DNA from: Hymenobacter sp. BRD67
GTDB taxonomy: Bacteria; Bacteroidota; Bacteroidia; Cytophagales; Hymenobacteraceae
Reading direction: 5' to 3'
NCBI RefSeq assembly: GCF_013256425.1
Contig: NZ_CP053904.1
Coordinates: 62,001-126,000, forward strand
DNA: 64,000 bases
Positions 36,556-46,371 of this stretch are shown piece after piece. How positions within the stretch are numbered: the first letter of the stretch is position 1; every line of letters begins with the position of its first letter. The notes below the pieces were generated by a model that did no database searches, had not been told where the DNA came from, and worked only from the letters and a program-made list of their open reading frames with translations. Made by a program: the position numbers and the translations under genes.

Positions 36556-37296
36556 ATGCTCCTCACCGACTCCATCCCCCTCGTCATCCAGACCACCAAC
36601 ATCGCCAAGGAATACGTGATGGGGACTGAGCACATCCACGCGCTTCGTTCGGTGAGTATCGACATCAAGCGCGGCGAGTACGTGGCGTTTATGGGGCCTT
36701 CGGGCTCGGGCAAGAGTACGCTCATGAACATTGTGGGCTGCCTCGATACGCCTACTCAGGGCCAGTATATTCTCAATGGGCAGGACGTGAGCCGCATGAG
36801 CGACAACCAGCTGGCCGAGGTGCGTAACAAAGAAATTGGCTTCGTTTTCCAGACTTTTAACCTGCTGCCGCGCTCCACCTCGCTCGAAAACGTGGCTCTG
36901 CCGCTCATCTACGCCGGCCTGAGCAAGCGCGACCGCAACGAGCGGGCCCTGGAGGCGCTGCGCTCGGTAGGCCTGGCCGACCGCGCCGGCCACCGCCCCA
37001 ATGAGCTGAGCGGCGGCCAGCGCCAGCGCGTGGCCATCGCCCGCGCGCTCGTTAATAACCCCAGCGTGCTGCTCGCCGATGAGCCTACGGGCGCACTCGA
37101 CTCCAAAACCAGCTACGAAATCATGGGGCTGTTTGAGGCGCTTTATGCCAAGGGCAATACCATTATTATGGTAACCCACGAAGAGGATATCGCGCACTAC
37201 GCCCACCGCATTGTGCGCCTGCGCGATGGCCTCATCGAAACGGACGACTCCAATCATAGTGTGACGCAACCAGCCATCAATTCCTTTAGTCAGTAA
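36556..37296 (+). CDS. ABC transporter ATP-binding protein, MacB/LolD type
   Basis: 246 residues. Walker [11 protein letters not shown]-loop [20 protein letters not shown], signature [15 protein letters not shown], Walker [13 protein letters not shown] and H-loop [13 protein letters not shown] are all intact. The family drives mechanotransmission or lipoprotein/efflux systems with a FtsX-like permease, which is not adjacent here. Cotranscription with the upstream membrane/TPR protein is likely, though that protein does not look like an FtsX permease. Confidence 0.93.
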   Translation: MLLTDSIPLVIQTTNIAKEYVMGTEHIHALRSVSIDIKRGEYVAFMGPSGSGKSTLMNIVGCLDTPTQGQYILNGQDVSRMSDNQLAEVRNKEIGFVFQTFNLLPRSTSLENVALPLIYAGLSKRDRNERALEALRSVGLADRAGHRPNELSGGQRQRVAIARALVNNPSVLLADEPTGALDSKTSYEIMGLFEALYAKGNTIIMVTHEEDIAHYAHRIVRLRDGLIETDDSNHSVTQPAINSFSQ

Positions 37297-37511
37297 AGCC
37301 GCTCAGAAAAGCCGAGCATGCTTCCTGCCTTTTCCTGGTTACCTGGGTAGAGAGGTTAGCTGTTTTAAAATAAAATATATAAGTATTTTAAGATATATTT
37401 AATGCTAGAAAGGTTTCCAGGTAAGTGTATAGGTTGAGCCGGCAGCCCGCCCCGTATACTGACTTGGAAACCGCTTTAAAGCACAGTTGACTACTAAACC
37501 TTGCCTGTTAA

Positions 37512-38063
37512 ATGAAAATCTACACGAAGGCTGGCGACCAGGGCCTTACCTCACTCATTGGCGGTACGCGGGTGCCTAAGTCGAGCCTGCGCATCGACTG
37601 CTACGGCACGGTAGATGAGCTGAACTCGTACATCGGGCTGCTGCGCGACCAGGAAGTAAACGCACCGTACCGCGACTTTCTAAAGGAAATTCAGGACCGC
37701 CTCTTCACCATCGGCTCGCACCTGGCCACTGACCCTGGTAAAGACCAGCGCCAGCGCCTGCCCGACCTGCACGCCGCCGACGTGGCCTTGCTCGAAGCGG
37801 AAATGGACCGCCTCAATGAGGTGCTGGCGCCCCTGCGCGAGTTTGTGCTGCCGGGCGGGCATGCGTCCGTCTCGTTTGGGCACGTGGCGCGCTGCGTGTG
37901 CCGCCGCGCCGAGCGGCTGGTTATTCACCTGCGGGAAGAGTCGCCGGTGGAAGACCTCGTGGTGATGTATCTCAACCGGCTCTCCGATTACCTCTTTGTG
38001 CTCAGCCGCGCTATGGCGCACGCGCTCGGTGTGGCCGAGGTTACCTGGAAACCGCGTGTCTAG
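37512..38063 (+). CDS. Cob(I)alamin adenosyltransferase, PduO type
   Basis: Transfers adenosyl from ATP to cob(I)alamin to form coenzyme B12. 183 residues. The ATP-binding N-terminal motif KIYTKAGDQGLTSLIGGTRV and the following CYGTVDELNSYIGL are diagnostic; VCRRAERLVIHL and LNRLSDYLFVLSR complete the helical bundle. No B12 riboswitch was seen upstream in the 215-base AT-rich gap (37297-37511). Confidence 0.95.
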   Translation: MKIYTKAGDQGLTSLIGGTRVPKSSLRIDCYGTVDELNSYIGLLRDQEVNAPYRDFLKEIQDRLFTIGSHLATDPGKDQRQRLPDLHAADVALLEAEMDRLNEVLAPLREFVLPGGHASVSFGHVARCVCRRAERLVIHLREESPVEDLVVMYLNRLSDYLFVLSRAMAHALGVAEVTWKPRV

Positions 38064-38167
38064 GTTAGCAGTTGCTTACGTATACTATTCTTTTTTCTTC
38101 TCTCCCCATCCCACCCACTGACGGCCTGTTGCCAGGCCGCCGATTTTAAGCTTTTTCCCGATTCGCT

Positions 38168-39232
38168 ATGCTGGATACCTTAACCATCGACGTACAGCCC
38201 ACCACCGCGTCGCGGCTCACCAAGCTCGACCCGGCCAACATGGAGTTTGGCAAGCTCTTCGCCGACCATATGCTGACGGTAGAGTTTACCGGGGGCGAAT
38301 GGCAGCAGCCGCGTATCGTTCCCTACGGTCCGCTGAATATCAGCCCCGCCAACTCGGCCCTGCACTACGGGCAGGCCATTTTTGAAGGCATGAAGGCCTA
38401 CCGCCAGGCCGACGGCAGCGTGGCCCTGTTCCGGCCCCTCGACAACTGGCAGCGCCTCAACGCCTCGGCCGAGCGCATGGCCATGCCGACCATTCCGGAA
38501 GATATTTTTATGCAGGGCCTGCGCGAGCTCGTGAAGCTCGATGCCGCCTGGGTACCCGACATGAGCGGCAGCTCGCTCTATATCCGGCCCTTTATGTTTG
38601 CCACCGACGGGGCGCTGGGCGTGCGGCCTTCCGATACCTACCATTTTGGCATTATCACCTGCCCGGTAGCGGCGTTTTTTACCAAGCCGGTGCGGGTGCG
38701 CTTCGAGCAGAAGTACGTGCGGGCCGCCGCCGGCGGCGCGGGCTACGCCAAAAATGCCGGTAACTACGGCGCGGCCATGCTCCCCAGCAAGCTGGCGCAG
38801 CAGGAAGGCTACCATCAGCTCATCTGGACCGATGCCTCCGAGCACCAGTACGTCGAAGAGTCGGGCGCCATGAACGTAATGTTTATGATTGATGGTAAAG
38901 TGACTACGCCCGCGCTTTCCACCTCCATCCTCGACGGCATCACGCGCCGCTCGGTGCTGCAGCTGGCCCGCGACTGGGGCCTGCCCGTGGAAGAGCGCCG
39001 CGTATCGGGCCGCGAAATAATTGACGCGCTGACCGCCGGCCGCCTTACCGAAGCCTTTGGCGTAGGCACGGCTGCTACCATTGCCACTATTGCCACTATG
39101 GGCTACGAAGGCCACGACTACGACCTGCCCGCGCTGACCGACGCTTCCTTTTCGCGCCGGGTAGGAGTGGCCCTCGACGCCATTCGCAATGGCCAGGCCC
39201 CCGACCCGCACGGCTGGATGGTGGCTGTATAA
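38168..39232 (+). CDS. ilvE: Branched-chain amino acid aminotransferase
   Basis: PLP enzyme for the last step of Ile, Leu and Val synthesis. 354 residues, the long subgroup with an N-terminal extension. Visible are LHYGQAIFEGMKAYR, RPFMFATDG, the PLP-Lys region AGYAKNAGNYGAAMLPSKLA, the catalytic ESGAMNVMFMIDGK and the C-terminal EAFGVGTAATI. Its stop lies inside an AT-only dyad (39229-39254), then a dispersed inverted repeat follows. Confidence 0.95.
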   Translation: MLDTLTIDVQPTTASRLTKLDPANMEFGKLFADHMLTVEFTGGEWQQPRIVPYGPLNISPANSALHYGQAIFEGMKAYRQADGSVALFRPLDNWQRLNASAERMAMPTIPEDIFMQGLRELVKLDAAWVPDMSGSSLYIRPFMFATDGALGVRPSDTYHFGIITCPVAAFFTKPVRVRFEQKYVRAAAGGAGYAKNAGNYGAAMLPSKLAQQEGYHQLIWTDASEHQYVEESGAMNVMFMIDGKVTTPALSTSILDGITRRSVLQLARDWGLPVEERRVSGREIIDALTAGRLTEAFGVGTAATIATIATMGYEGHDYDLPALTDASFSRRVGVALDAIRNGQAPDPHGWMVAV

Positions 39233-39254
39233 TATAGTATTTATACTATATTAT
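39229..39254. repeat. AT-only dyad at the end of ilvE
   Basis: ATAATATAGTAT, TT, ATACTATATTAT: 12-bp perfect arms covering the ilvE stop. It may mark mRNA 3' ends; it has no GC stem. Confidence 0.6.
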
Positions 39255-39257
39255 TTG

Positions 39258-39369
39258 TCGTTGCGAGCGCCACGAAGTGAAGCGCGGCAATCCTTCCTTG
39301 GTCGTTAGGAGAAATAACCTAGCGATGAGGAAAGATTGCCGCGCTTCACTGCGTGGCGCTCGCAATGAC
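39258..39369. repeat. Dispersed imperfect inverted repeat, 39-bp arms
   Basis: Arms 39258-39296 and 39331-39369 match at 36 of 39 positions when one is reversed; core TTGCGAGCGCCACG and GAAGCGCGGCAATC. About 34 bases separate them. This type of repeat is common between genes in Hymenobacter-like genomes. Confidence 0.8.
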
Positions 39370-39434
39370 ACTCGCTTTCTGCCGACCTTTGCGTTGGCAG
39401 CTGTTTCCAGTGCTTTACATCACCCATACACTAC

Positions 39435-40512
39435 ATGACCCAAGACCAGATAAAGGACTTGAGGGGCCGCGTCGAGGCTCTGAGGAGGTATCTTTGACTA
39501 CGATAACCGTAAAGGACAGGTAATCAAGGCGGAAGCCGAAACAATGGCCGCCGATTTCTGGGACGATTCCAAGGCCGCCGAAACCAAGCTGCGCGAAATC
39601 AAAGGCCTCAAAACCTGGACCGACGACTACGAAGCCGTGCAGCAGTCCATGGCCGATACCGAAGTGCTCTACGACTTCTATAAGGAAGGCGAAGCCACCG
39701 AGGCCGAGCTGCAAGCCGAGTACGACGCCACGCAAAAGAAGGTAGAGGCGCTGGAGTTCAAGCGGATGCTTTCTGATGAGGAAGACCAGCTGCCGGCTAT
39801 CATTGACATAAACCCCGGCGCCGGCGGCACCGAAAGCCAGGACTGGGCCGAGATGCTCATGCGCATGTACATCATGTGGGGCGAAAGCAAAGGCTTTACG
39901 GTGAAGCAGCTGAGCTACCAGCCCGGCGAAGGCGCGGGCATCAAGTCGGCCTCGCTCGAAATCGACGGGCCATTTGCCTATGGCTATCTCAAGAGCGAAA
40001 TCGGGGTGCACCGGCTGGTACGCATGTCGCCCTTCGACAGCAGTGGGCGGCGGCACACGTCATTTGCCTCCGTGTTTGCCTACCCCGTGGTCGATGATAC
40101 AATCAACATCGAGATAAACCCGGCCGATATCTCCTGGGATACCTTCCGGGCCGGCGGCGCGGGCGGCCAGAACGTGAACAAGGTCGAAACTGCCGTGCGC
40201 CTCACCCACGCGCCCAGCGGCATTATCATCGCCGTGCAGATTGAGCGCTCGCAGCTCATGAATAAAGAACATGCGCTACGCATGCTCAAGTCGCGCCTCT
40301 ATCAGCAGGAGATGGACAAGCGCAACCTGGAGCGCGATAAAGTGGAAGCCACCAAGAAGCGCATCGACTTTGGCTCCCAGATTCGCAACTACGTGCTGCA
40401 TCCCTATAAGCTCATCAAAGACCTGCGCACCGGCATTGAGCGCACCGACGTGCAGAATGTGCTGGATGGAGATTTAGATGAATATATTAAAGGATTTCTG
40501 ATGCAGAGTTAA
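39435..40512 (+). CDS. prfB: Peptide chain release factor 2 with programmed +1 frameshift
   Basis: Releases peptides at UGA and UAA. Zero-frame runs from ATG 39435 for 20 codons to TGA at 39495-39497. The site AGGAGG-TAT-CTT-TGA-C matches the autoregulatory RF2 frameshift site, including an internal Shine-Dalgarno-like AGGAGG. After the shift the frame reads [20 protein letters not shown] and onward. The peptide anticodon region and catalytic GGQ ([13 protein letters not shown]) are intact. The joined product is about 358 residues, normal for RF2. UGA starvation of RF2 raises shifting, giving feedback control. Confidence 0.97.
39482..39498 (+). promoter_or_regulatory. prfB: RF2 programmed frameshift signal
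   Basis: AGGAGG (39484-39489) followed by TAT CTT TGA C. Slippage at CTT into TTG/TTT-frame skips one base (39495) so that GAC 39496-39498 is read next. Spacing from AGGAGG to the slip codon is the classical three bases. Confidence 0.93.
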
Positions 40513-40542
40513 TTAAACTAATTGCTTCATAATAAATTCATT

Positions 40543-40578
40543 AAAAAATCCTCGCCCTATCGGTGAGGATTTTTTTTG
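40543..40578 (+). terminator. Terminator after prfB
   Basis: AAAAAATCCTC and GAGGATTTTTT pair, with inner GCC/GGT, 30 bases after the stop, long T run. The remaining gap to 40861 holds no gene that I can see. Confidence 0.9.
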
Positions 40579-40861
40579 CTTGTGCAAGAGGGCAATTTTG
40601 CCGAGATGACCGAAAAAAATAGTAGTCATGCATCTTAACCTGTGTTTTTTTAGCTGCCCGAAGCCAATATTCTATACATTTTAAAATCAGCCGTAAGTAC
40701 TTGATTCACTTGCTAAAAGGTTTGGTATTGATAAATTAACAACTTCGTAATGGCTGGGATGGCTGGTTCAGGAGGCCCTCTTGGCTGTTATTTTTTGCTT
40801 ATACTTGCCTCATCCGTTTCACAAAATCAAATTTTGAGACACCCACTTACACTTTTCCACC

Positions 40862-43800
40862 ATGAGTAAACACTTATTCTGGGTCATTCTGCTTCTTGCA
40901 GGCTTTTGCCATCAAGCTTGGGCACAAGACCGAAACATTTCGGGTAAGATAACCGACCGCGCCACCGGTCAAGGCTTGCCAGGGGTTACTATCATCGTGA
41001 AGGGCATGCCTACCATCGGCACGTCATCAAATGCTGATGGGGCATATTCCCTAAGTGTGCCTTCAACGGCCACTACACTAGTGTACAGCTTCGTGGGTTA
41101 CGCTACCCAGGAAGCCACTATCACGGGCGTAAATACTGTTTCTGTAGCGCTTGCTACGGACACAAAACAGCTCAATGAGGTAGTCGTAACGGCCCTGGGC
41201 GTGGAGAAGAACCGCAACCAGCTGGCTTTCGCTGCCACCCAGATTGAAGGGGGCGAAGTAACGCAAGGCCGCAACCCGGACGCCGTACGGGGACTGGAGG
41301 GCAAAGTAGCCGGTCTGGACATTGTGCAAAGCAACGCCTTGGGCGGCTCCAGCAACGTTGTTATTCGTGGTATTAAGTCGCTCGGCGGTAATAACTCGGC
41401 GTTGTTTGTGGTTGACGGGGTGCCGATTAGCAACAGCAACACCAGCACCGGCGGCGGCTCGGCTACTGGCTATGACTACGGTAATGCGGCCTCGGATGTA
41501 AACCCCGACGATATTGCTACCGTGACCGTGCTTAAAGGTTCGGCTGCTACGGCCCTTTACGGCTCGCGCGGGGCGCAAGGCGTTATCCTGATTACGACTA
41601 AGCGGGGCCGTAAGACGGGGCTGGGGGTAACAGTTAACACGACCACAACGGTTGGTCGCGCTGACCTAAGCACCTTTATACATTATCAAAAGCAGTATGG
41701 CGCCGGCTATGGCCGCTATTACTCGAATCCCAGCACCGACCCGAATCTGAATAACCGCTTCGATGTGGACGGCAGCGGCGCTTTAGTTGTACCTACCTAC
41801 GAAGATGCCTCCTACGGGGCCGCCTTCAACCCGAACCTGATGGTACGGCAGTGGGATTCCTATGTGCCGGGCATGGCCAATTTCGGTAAAGCCACGCCGT
41901 GGGTTGCAGCGGCTAACGACCCGACCACTTTCTTCCAGACCGCCGTTTCGACCCTGAACAGCGTATTTGTGGACGGGGGTGACGACCGCGGTACGTTCAA
42001 GATAGGCTTCACCGACAACAATGACAAAGGCTACCTGGCGAATAGCGATGTTCGTAAGGACCAGCTCAATTTCGCCGGTACGCTCAACTTGTCGTCTAAG
42101 CTGACAGTCAGCACCAACCTTAACTTCTCGCGCACGGCTGGCCTCGGCCGCTATGGCACAGGCTACGGCTCCGAGAACCTGATGACCAACTTCCGCCAGT
42201 GGTGGGAGATGAACGTGGACATGAAGCAGCTGAAGCAGGCTTATGATATGGGGCAAGACCCCAACAACCCAGCCAGCGGCATCAATAACGGCAACGTAAC
42301 CTGGAACTTCTCTAACCCTTCGGGCGGCGACTTGTCGGCCATTTACTGGAACAACCCCTACTGGGTGCGCTACCAGAACTACGAGCAAGACACGCGCTAC
42401 CGCACCTTCGGCAACGTAGTGGCTAATTATAAATTCGCCAACTGGTTTAATGTGCTGGGCCGCGTAACGGGTGACAGCTACGACCAGCTACAGGAAGAGC
42501 GCTCGGCCGTAGGTAGCACGCAGGCTTCTTACGTGCCTTACTACAGCCGGTACAACGCTACCCGTCGCGAATTCAACTACGACCTGATTGGCAATTTTAA
42601 ATTTGACCTGTCGCCGACCTTCTCGCTCAACGGTCTAATTGGTACCAACATGCTGCGTATCAGTACGACAAGTATTCAGGGTACCACTAACGGGGGGTTA
42701 GTTATTCCCGGGCTCTATTCGCTCAACAACAGCGCCTCGCCTATCCCGTCTATTCCTGAAACGCAAACCAACTACGGGGTAGATGCTGTGTACGCTAACG
42801 CCACGCTGGGCTTCAAGAATCAAGTGTTCCTGGACCTGACGGTGCGCCGCGACCTGGCTTCGACGCTGCCTACCGGCAATAACATTTACTATTATCCCTC
42901 GGTAGCGCTGGGCTACGTATTCTCCGAAGCGCTCAAAGACAAAACCCCGTGGCTGTCCTACGGTAAGGCCCGTATCAACTACGCGGAGGTGGGTAACTTT
43001 GCCCCCGCGTTGTATGTAAACTCTACCTATACGTCGCAGCCGGTGTTTGGTACCAGCCCGGTCTATCGTTTGCCTACCACGCGTAACAACGCTGATCTGC
43101 GGCCGGAGCGCACCCGCAGCTACGAAGCTGGTCTGGAATTGGCTTTCCTGCAGAATCGGTTGGGCTTCGACGCCACGGTATATCAGCAAAGCTCGTTCGA
43201 CCAGATTCTGCCTGTGAACGTACCCGCCACTACTGGCTACCTGTATCAGGTAGTGAACGCCGGCGAGATTCGTAACCGTGGGGTGGAGGTAGGCGCCTTC
43301 GTTACGCCGGTGCAAACCGAAGGCTTTAAGTGGACGGTGAACGCCAACTTTACTCACAACCAGAACGTACTGCTTTCACTGCCCGCCGGCTTCGATAACC
43401 TCCAGCTCGCTACTTACCAGCAAGGGGTGTCGCTGAACGCGACCGTTGGGCAGCCAGTAGGGCAGCTGCGCGGTACCGACTATATCTATACGAATGGGCA
43501 GCGCACGGTAGGCGCCAACGGGCAGTACCTGCAAACGACGACGGCTAATGCCAACATCGGTAATATTAACCCGCGCTGGCGGTCAGGCATCACCAATACG
43601 TTTACCTATAAGGCGGTGTCGTTGCGTTTCCTGATTGACATCCGCACCGGTGGACAGATATACTCGCTCGACCGCGCCTATGGCCTGGCCACCGGCCTGG
43701 CCGCCGAAACAGCCGGTAACAACGACTTGGGCAACCCCTCGCGCAATACCCTGGCTACCGGCGGCGGCATCATTCAGCCCGGCGTAATGGCTGATGGTAC

Positions 43801-44158
43801 GCCTAATACAGTCCGCGTTAACAACGCCGACTACGGTTTGTATGGCTACGTGCACAACCCGAACGCCGGATTTGTATATGATGCGAGCTTCGTGAAACTT
43901 CGGGAGGTGGCACTGACGTTTGCCTTGCCGAGCACCTTGCTCAGTAAAATTGCTGTGAAAGGGATTGATTTCTCTATCGTGGGCCGGAACCTGTGGATTA
44001 TCCACAAGAACCTGCCTGATGCCGACCCCGAAGACCTGGCTACCGGCGGTGGCGGACTGGCGGGCGGAGGCAGCAATGGTCTTGCTGGCCAAGGTTTCCA
44101 GTCGGGAGCTTACCCGGCTATGCGCACGATAGGGGCTAACATTCGTCTCAGCTTTTAA
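40862..44158 (+). CDS. SusC/RagA family TonB-linked outer-membrane transporter (locus 1)
   Basis: 1,098 residues, full length. A signal peptide (ILLLAGFCHQAWAQ) leads to a carboxypeptidase-regulatory-like domain (ISGKITDRATGQGLPGVTII), the TonB-box-like LNEVVVTALG, and the plug (GLEGKVAGLDIVQ, VIRGIKSLGG, FVVDGVPISN). The rest is a 22-strand barrel ending IGANIRLSF with the terminal Phe. It imports oligosaccharides or peptides together with the downstream SusD, from which it is separated by 18 bases. No glycosidase or HTCS regulator is nearby, so the cargo is unknown. Confidence 0.95.
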   Translation: MSKHLFWVILLLAGFCHQAWAQDRNISGKITDRATGQGLPGVTIIVKGMPTIGTSSNADGAYSLSVPSTATTLVYSFVGYATQEATITGVNTVSVALATDTKQLNEVVVTALGVEKNRNQLAFAATQIEGGEVTQGRNPDAVRGLEGKVAGLDIVQSNALGGSSNVVIRGIKSLGGNNSALFVVDGVPISNSNTSTGGGSATGYDYGNAASDVNPDDIATVTVLKGSAATALYGSRGAQGVILITTKRGRKTGLGVTVNTTTTVGRADLSTFIHYQKQYGAGYGRYYSNPSTDPNLNNRFDVDGSGALVVPTYEDASYGAAFNPNLMVRQWDSYVPGMANFGKATPWVAAANDPTTFFQTAVSTLNSVFVDGGDDRGTFKIGFTDNNDKGYLANSDVRKDQLNFAGTLNLSSKLTVSTNLNFSRTAGLGRYGTGYGSENLMTNFRQWWEMNVDMKQLKQAYDMGQDPNNPASGINNGNVTWNFSNPSGGDLSAIYWNNPYWVRYQNYEQDTRYRTFGNVVANYKFANWFNVLGRVTGDSYDQLQEERSAVGSTQASYVPYYSRYNATRREFNYDLIGNFKFDLSPTFSLNGLIGTNMLRISTTSIQGTTNGGLVIPGLYSLNNSASPIPSIPETQTNYGVDAVYANATLGFKNQVFLDLTVRRDLASTLPTGNNIYYYPSVALGYVFSEALKDKTPWLSYGKARINYAEVGNFAPALYVNSTYTSQPVFGTSPVYRLPTTRNNADLRPERTRSYEAGLELAFLQNRLGFDATVYQQSSFDQILPVNVPATTGYLYQVVNAGEIRNRGVEVGAFVTPVQTEGFKWTVNANFTHNQNVLLSLPAGFDNLQLATYQQGVSLNATVGQPVGQLRGTDYIYTNGQRTVGANGQYLQTTTANANIGNINPRWRSGITNTFTYKAVSLRFLIDIRTGGQIYSLDRAYGLATGLAAETAGNNDLGNPSRNTLATGGGIIQPGVMADGTPNTVRVNNADYGLYGYVHNPNAGFVYDASFVKLREVALTFALPSTLLSKIAVKGIDFSIVGRNLWIIHKNLPDADPEDLATGGGGLAGGGSNGLAGQGFQSGAYPAMRTIGANIRLSF

Positions 44159-44176
44159 TCTTCCTTGCTATCTATC

Positions 44177-45633
44177 ATGAAGAAATCTTTAATTCTGGCC
44201 ATCCCGGCATTGTTATTGGCCGCGTCCTGTGCCAAAACGCTGCCTAACGTTGACTTGAAAAGTCCTAGCGCGGTGCCGGGCGTGTACCTGGTTACTTCGG
44301 CCGAGCGCAGCCTGGCTCGCTCCCTGAGCAGCACTAACCAAAACGGCTATATTTCCCGGCTGCTGGTGCAGTACTGGACGGAGACAACCTACAACGACGA
44401 GGCCACCTATAACCTGGCCAACCGTACTATTCCGGATAACGTCTGGACTGCCTACTATCAAGGCGCGCTTGGTAACCTTAATGAGGCGAAGCGACTGATT
44501 TCGGCAAACGGTGGTATTGATGCGGGTACCAAGGCCAATCAGTTGGCTTGTGTAGATGTGCTAGCTGTTCACGCCTGGCATAACCTGGTGGATACCTTTG
44601 GGAACGTACCTTACACCCAGGCGCTGGATATAAACAATAAAACGCCGGTGTACGATGACGCCGCTACCATCTATACCGACTTGCTCAAGCGCCTTGATGC
44701 TGATATCGCTGCGCTTAAAGCGAATCCTACCGCCGGCAGCCTGGGTTCGGCCGACCTTATTTACAATGGGGACATTCCAAGCTGGATTAGGTATGCCAAC
44801 TCGCTGAAGCTGCGCTTAGCCATGACGACCTACGATGTAGACCCGGCTCGGGCTAGTACCTTGGTTCAGCAGGCTGCCCCCAATGTGTTTCACTCAAATA
44901 GTGACGCTGCCCAACTAGCGTTTGAGTCCACTAACCCTAATACGAATCCCCTCTATGAGGACTTGGTGCAGAGTGGTCGCTACGACTATGTAGGTACGAA
45001 CGTTTTTATTGATAAACAGTTGGTGCCTACTAGTGACCCGCGGTTACCGATTTACTTCCAGCCGGTAGGTGGGAAAGCTACTTACGCAGGAGCACCTTAC
45101 GGGCCTGCCACTAACTACAGCTTGTGGTCGAACCCTGGCGTGATTCTTCACCAGCCCACCCTTCCCGCAATGTTCCTGTCCTATTATGAAGTGCAGTTTT
45201 TGCTGGCTGAGGCTGCCGCCCGTGGCATCAATGTCGGCAGTTCTGCCTCTGACTTGTACAACAACGCTGTTACGGCTTCCATTACTTACTGGGAAAACAT
45301 AGCTGGTGTGGGCAACCCGAGCGTAGATGCTCCGGCCTATTTGGCTCAACCCAGCGTGACCTATGCCACGGCAACGGGTGATTTTAAACAAAAAATTGGA
45401 ATTCAAAAGTGGATTGCTCTCTACAACCAGCCTACCCAGGCCTGGACGGAGTGGCGTCGCCTCGATTATCCTAAGCTGCAAGCGCCAGCTGTCACCTACC
45501 AAGGCTCGGGTATTCCGCTGCGCTACTTCTACCCGAATAGCGAGCAGAACCTGAACAACGCTAACCGCCAAGCGGCTGCGACGGCAATTGGGGCGACGTA
45601 GTTTCTACCAAAATTTTCTGGGATAAGTACTAG
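44177..45633 (+). CDS. SusD/RagB family lipoprotein (locus 1), frame break near its end
   Basis: Surface lipoprotein that binds glycan for the SusC partner; about 485 residues. Lipobox LLAASC follows ATG 44177. TPR-like SusD helices include VDVLAVHAWHNLVDTFGNVPYTQ and YYEVQFLLAEAAARG; near the end KWIALYNQPTQAWTEWRRLD is typical of the SusD-like-2 subgroup. The first stop at 45599 follows AIGAT. Adding one G in GGGG at 45590-45593 gives AIGGDVVSTKIFWDKY and the stop at 45631, which matches the usual -FWD- ending of the family. Confidence 0.93.
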
Positions 45634-45652
45634 CTTTCTTGCAGCCCAGCAC

Positions 45653-45686
45653 AAACCCCTGCTTCTGAGCTCAGAAGCAGGGGTTT
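45653..45686. terminator. 34-bp perfect palindrome terminator after locus 1
   Basis: AAACCCCTGCTTCTGAG and its exact complement abut without loop, followed by a T-rich tail, 19 bases after the corrected susD stop. Confidence 0.88.
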
Positions 45687-45789
45687 CTTTTGACTAATCT
45701 AGAGCTAGATAGTTGAGCGGTTTGCAATTATCCAGCTTGAAAAACACGGGTGGGGCAGTCTGGCCGGAATGGGCAGTGAACTAGCGTAG

Positions 45790-45978
45790 TTAACTCAGCA
45801 GGTTCGCTTCAGGTTGGTGGGGCGGGTAACCAAAGGCGGAGCGACGGCGGGTACCGTATCTGCAATGCCAGTGCGTCTCCCCTATCCGTATGATGAGCAG
45901 AATATTAATAGCACTAGCTATGCTGCCCATTGGTGGTGCTAAGGTGACCACCAGGATTTTCTGGGATAAGTTTTACAT
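45790..45978 (+). pseudogene. Decayed C-terminus of a second SusD protein
   Basis: One frame reads TKGGATAGTVSAMPVRLPYP then YDEQNINSTSYAA; after a small indel another frame reads GGAKVTTRIFWDK. The same order (P.R.PYP..E, N...A, GG...T.IFWDK) closes the SusD proteins at 45633 and 51262. The 16-base string ATTTTCTGGGATAAGT is identical to the end of the locus 1 susD (45613-45628 and 45956-45971). No frame upstream of 45790 continues. Confidence 0.75.
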
Positions 45979-46044
45979 ACAGCTCATAAACACAAAAGCG
46001 CTGCTTAACCAAGCAATGCTTTTGTGTTTATGAGCTGTATGTAA
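45973..46044. repeat. 27-bp perfect inverted repeat, hairpin after the SusD relic
   Basis: Arms 45973-45999 and 46018-46044 are exact complements with an 18-nt loop. It probably was the terminator of the lost gene. From 46045 to 46371 the gap is AT-rich; I see no gene, and presume it holds the locus 2 promoter. Confidence 0.88.
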
Positions 46045-46371
46045 TAAAATGCGTAGGTATTAAATAAGTAATATAAATAATATTATATATAATTATTTAA
46101 GCTTGCCCTTTACTTCGGCCAAACTCTTTTTTATGAAAAAAAAATGAACTGCGAAACATGAAGCACCCAAAGATTTTTTTTGATGCTCTGAAATTATATT
46201 TCTGAAAGTCAATTTCTTGCGTTTGCGTGTGGTAGTTATTGTTTAACTTTATGGCAGGCGCATAGAAAATACCTTACGTACTTTGACGCTATCTGATTAA
46301 CTTGCCACACCAATTTTTCTGTGCCGTACAGCACAAAGCCTTTTTTATCTTTTTCACCTTCTTTATTTTCA

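Noticed and set aside
37297..37511. B12 riboswitch before the cobalamin adenosyltransferase
   Set aside because: The gap is AT-rich and I could not find the conserved B12-box sequence.
38180..39211. A 343-codon open frame antisense to ilvE
   Set aside because: Shadow frame of a clearly functional aminotransferase gene; no recognisable motif.
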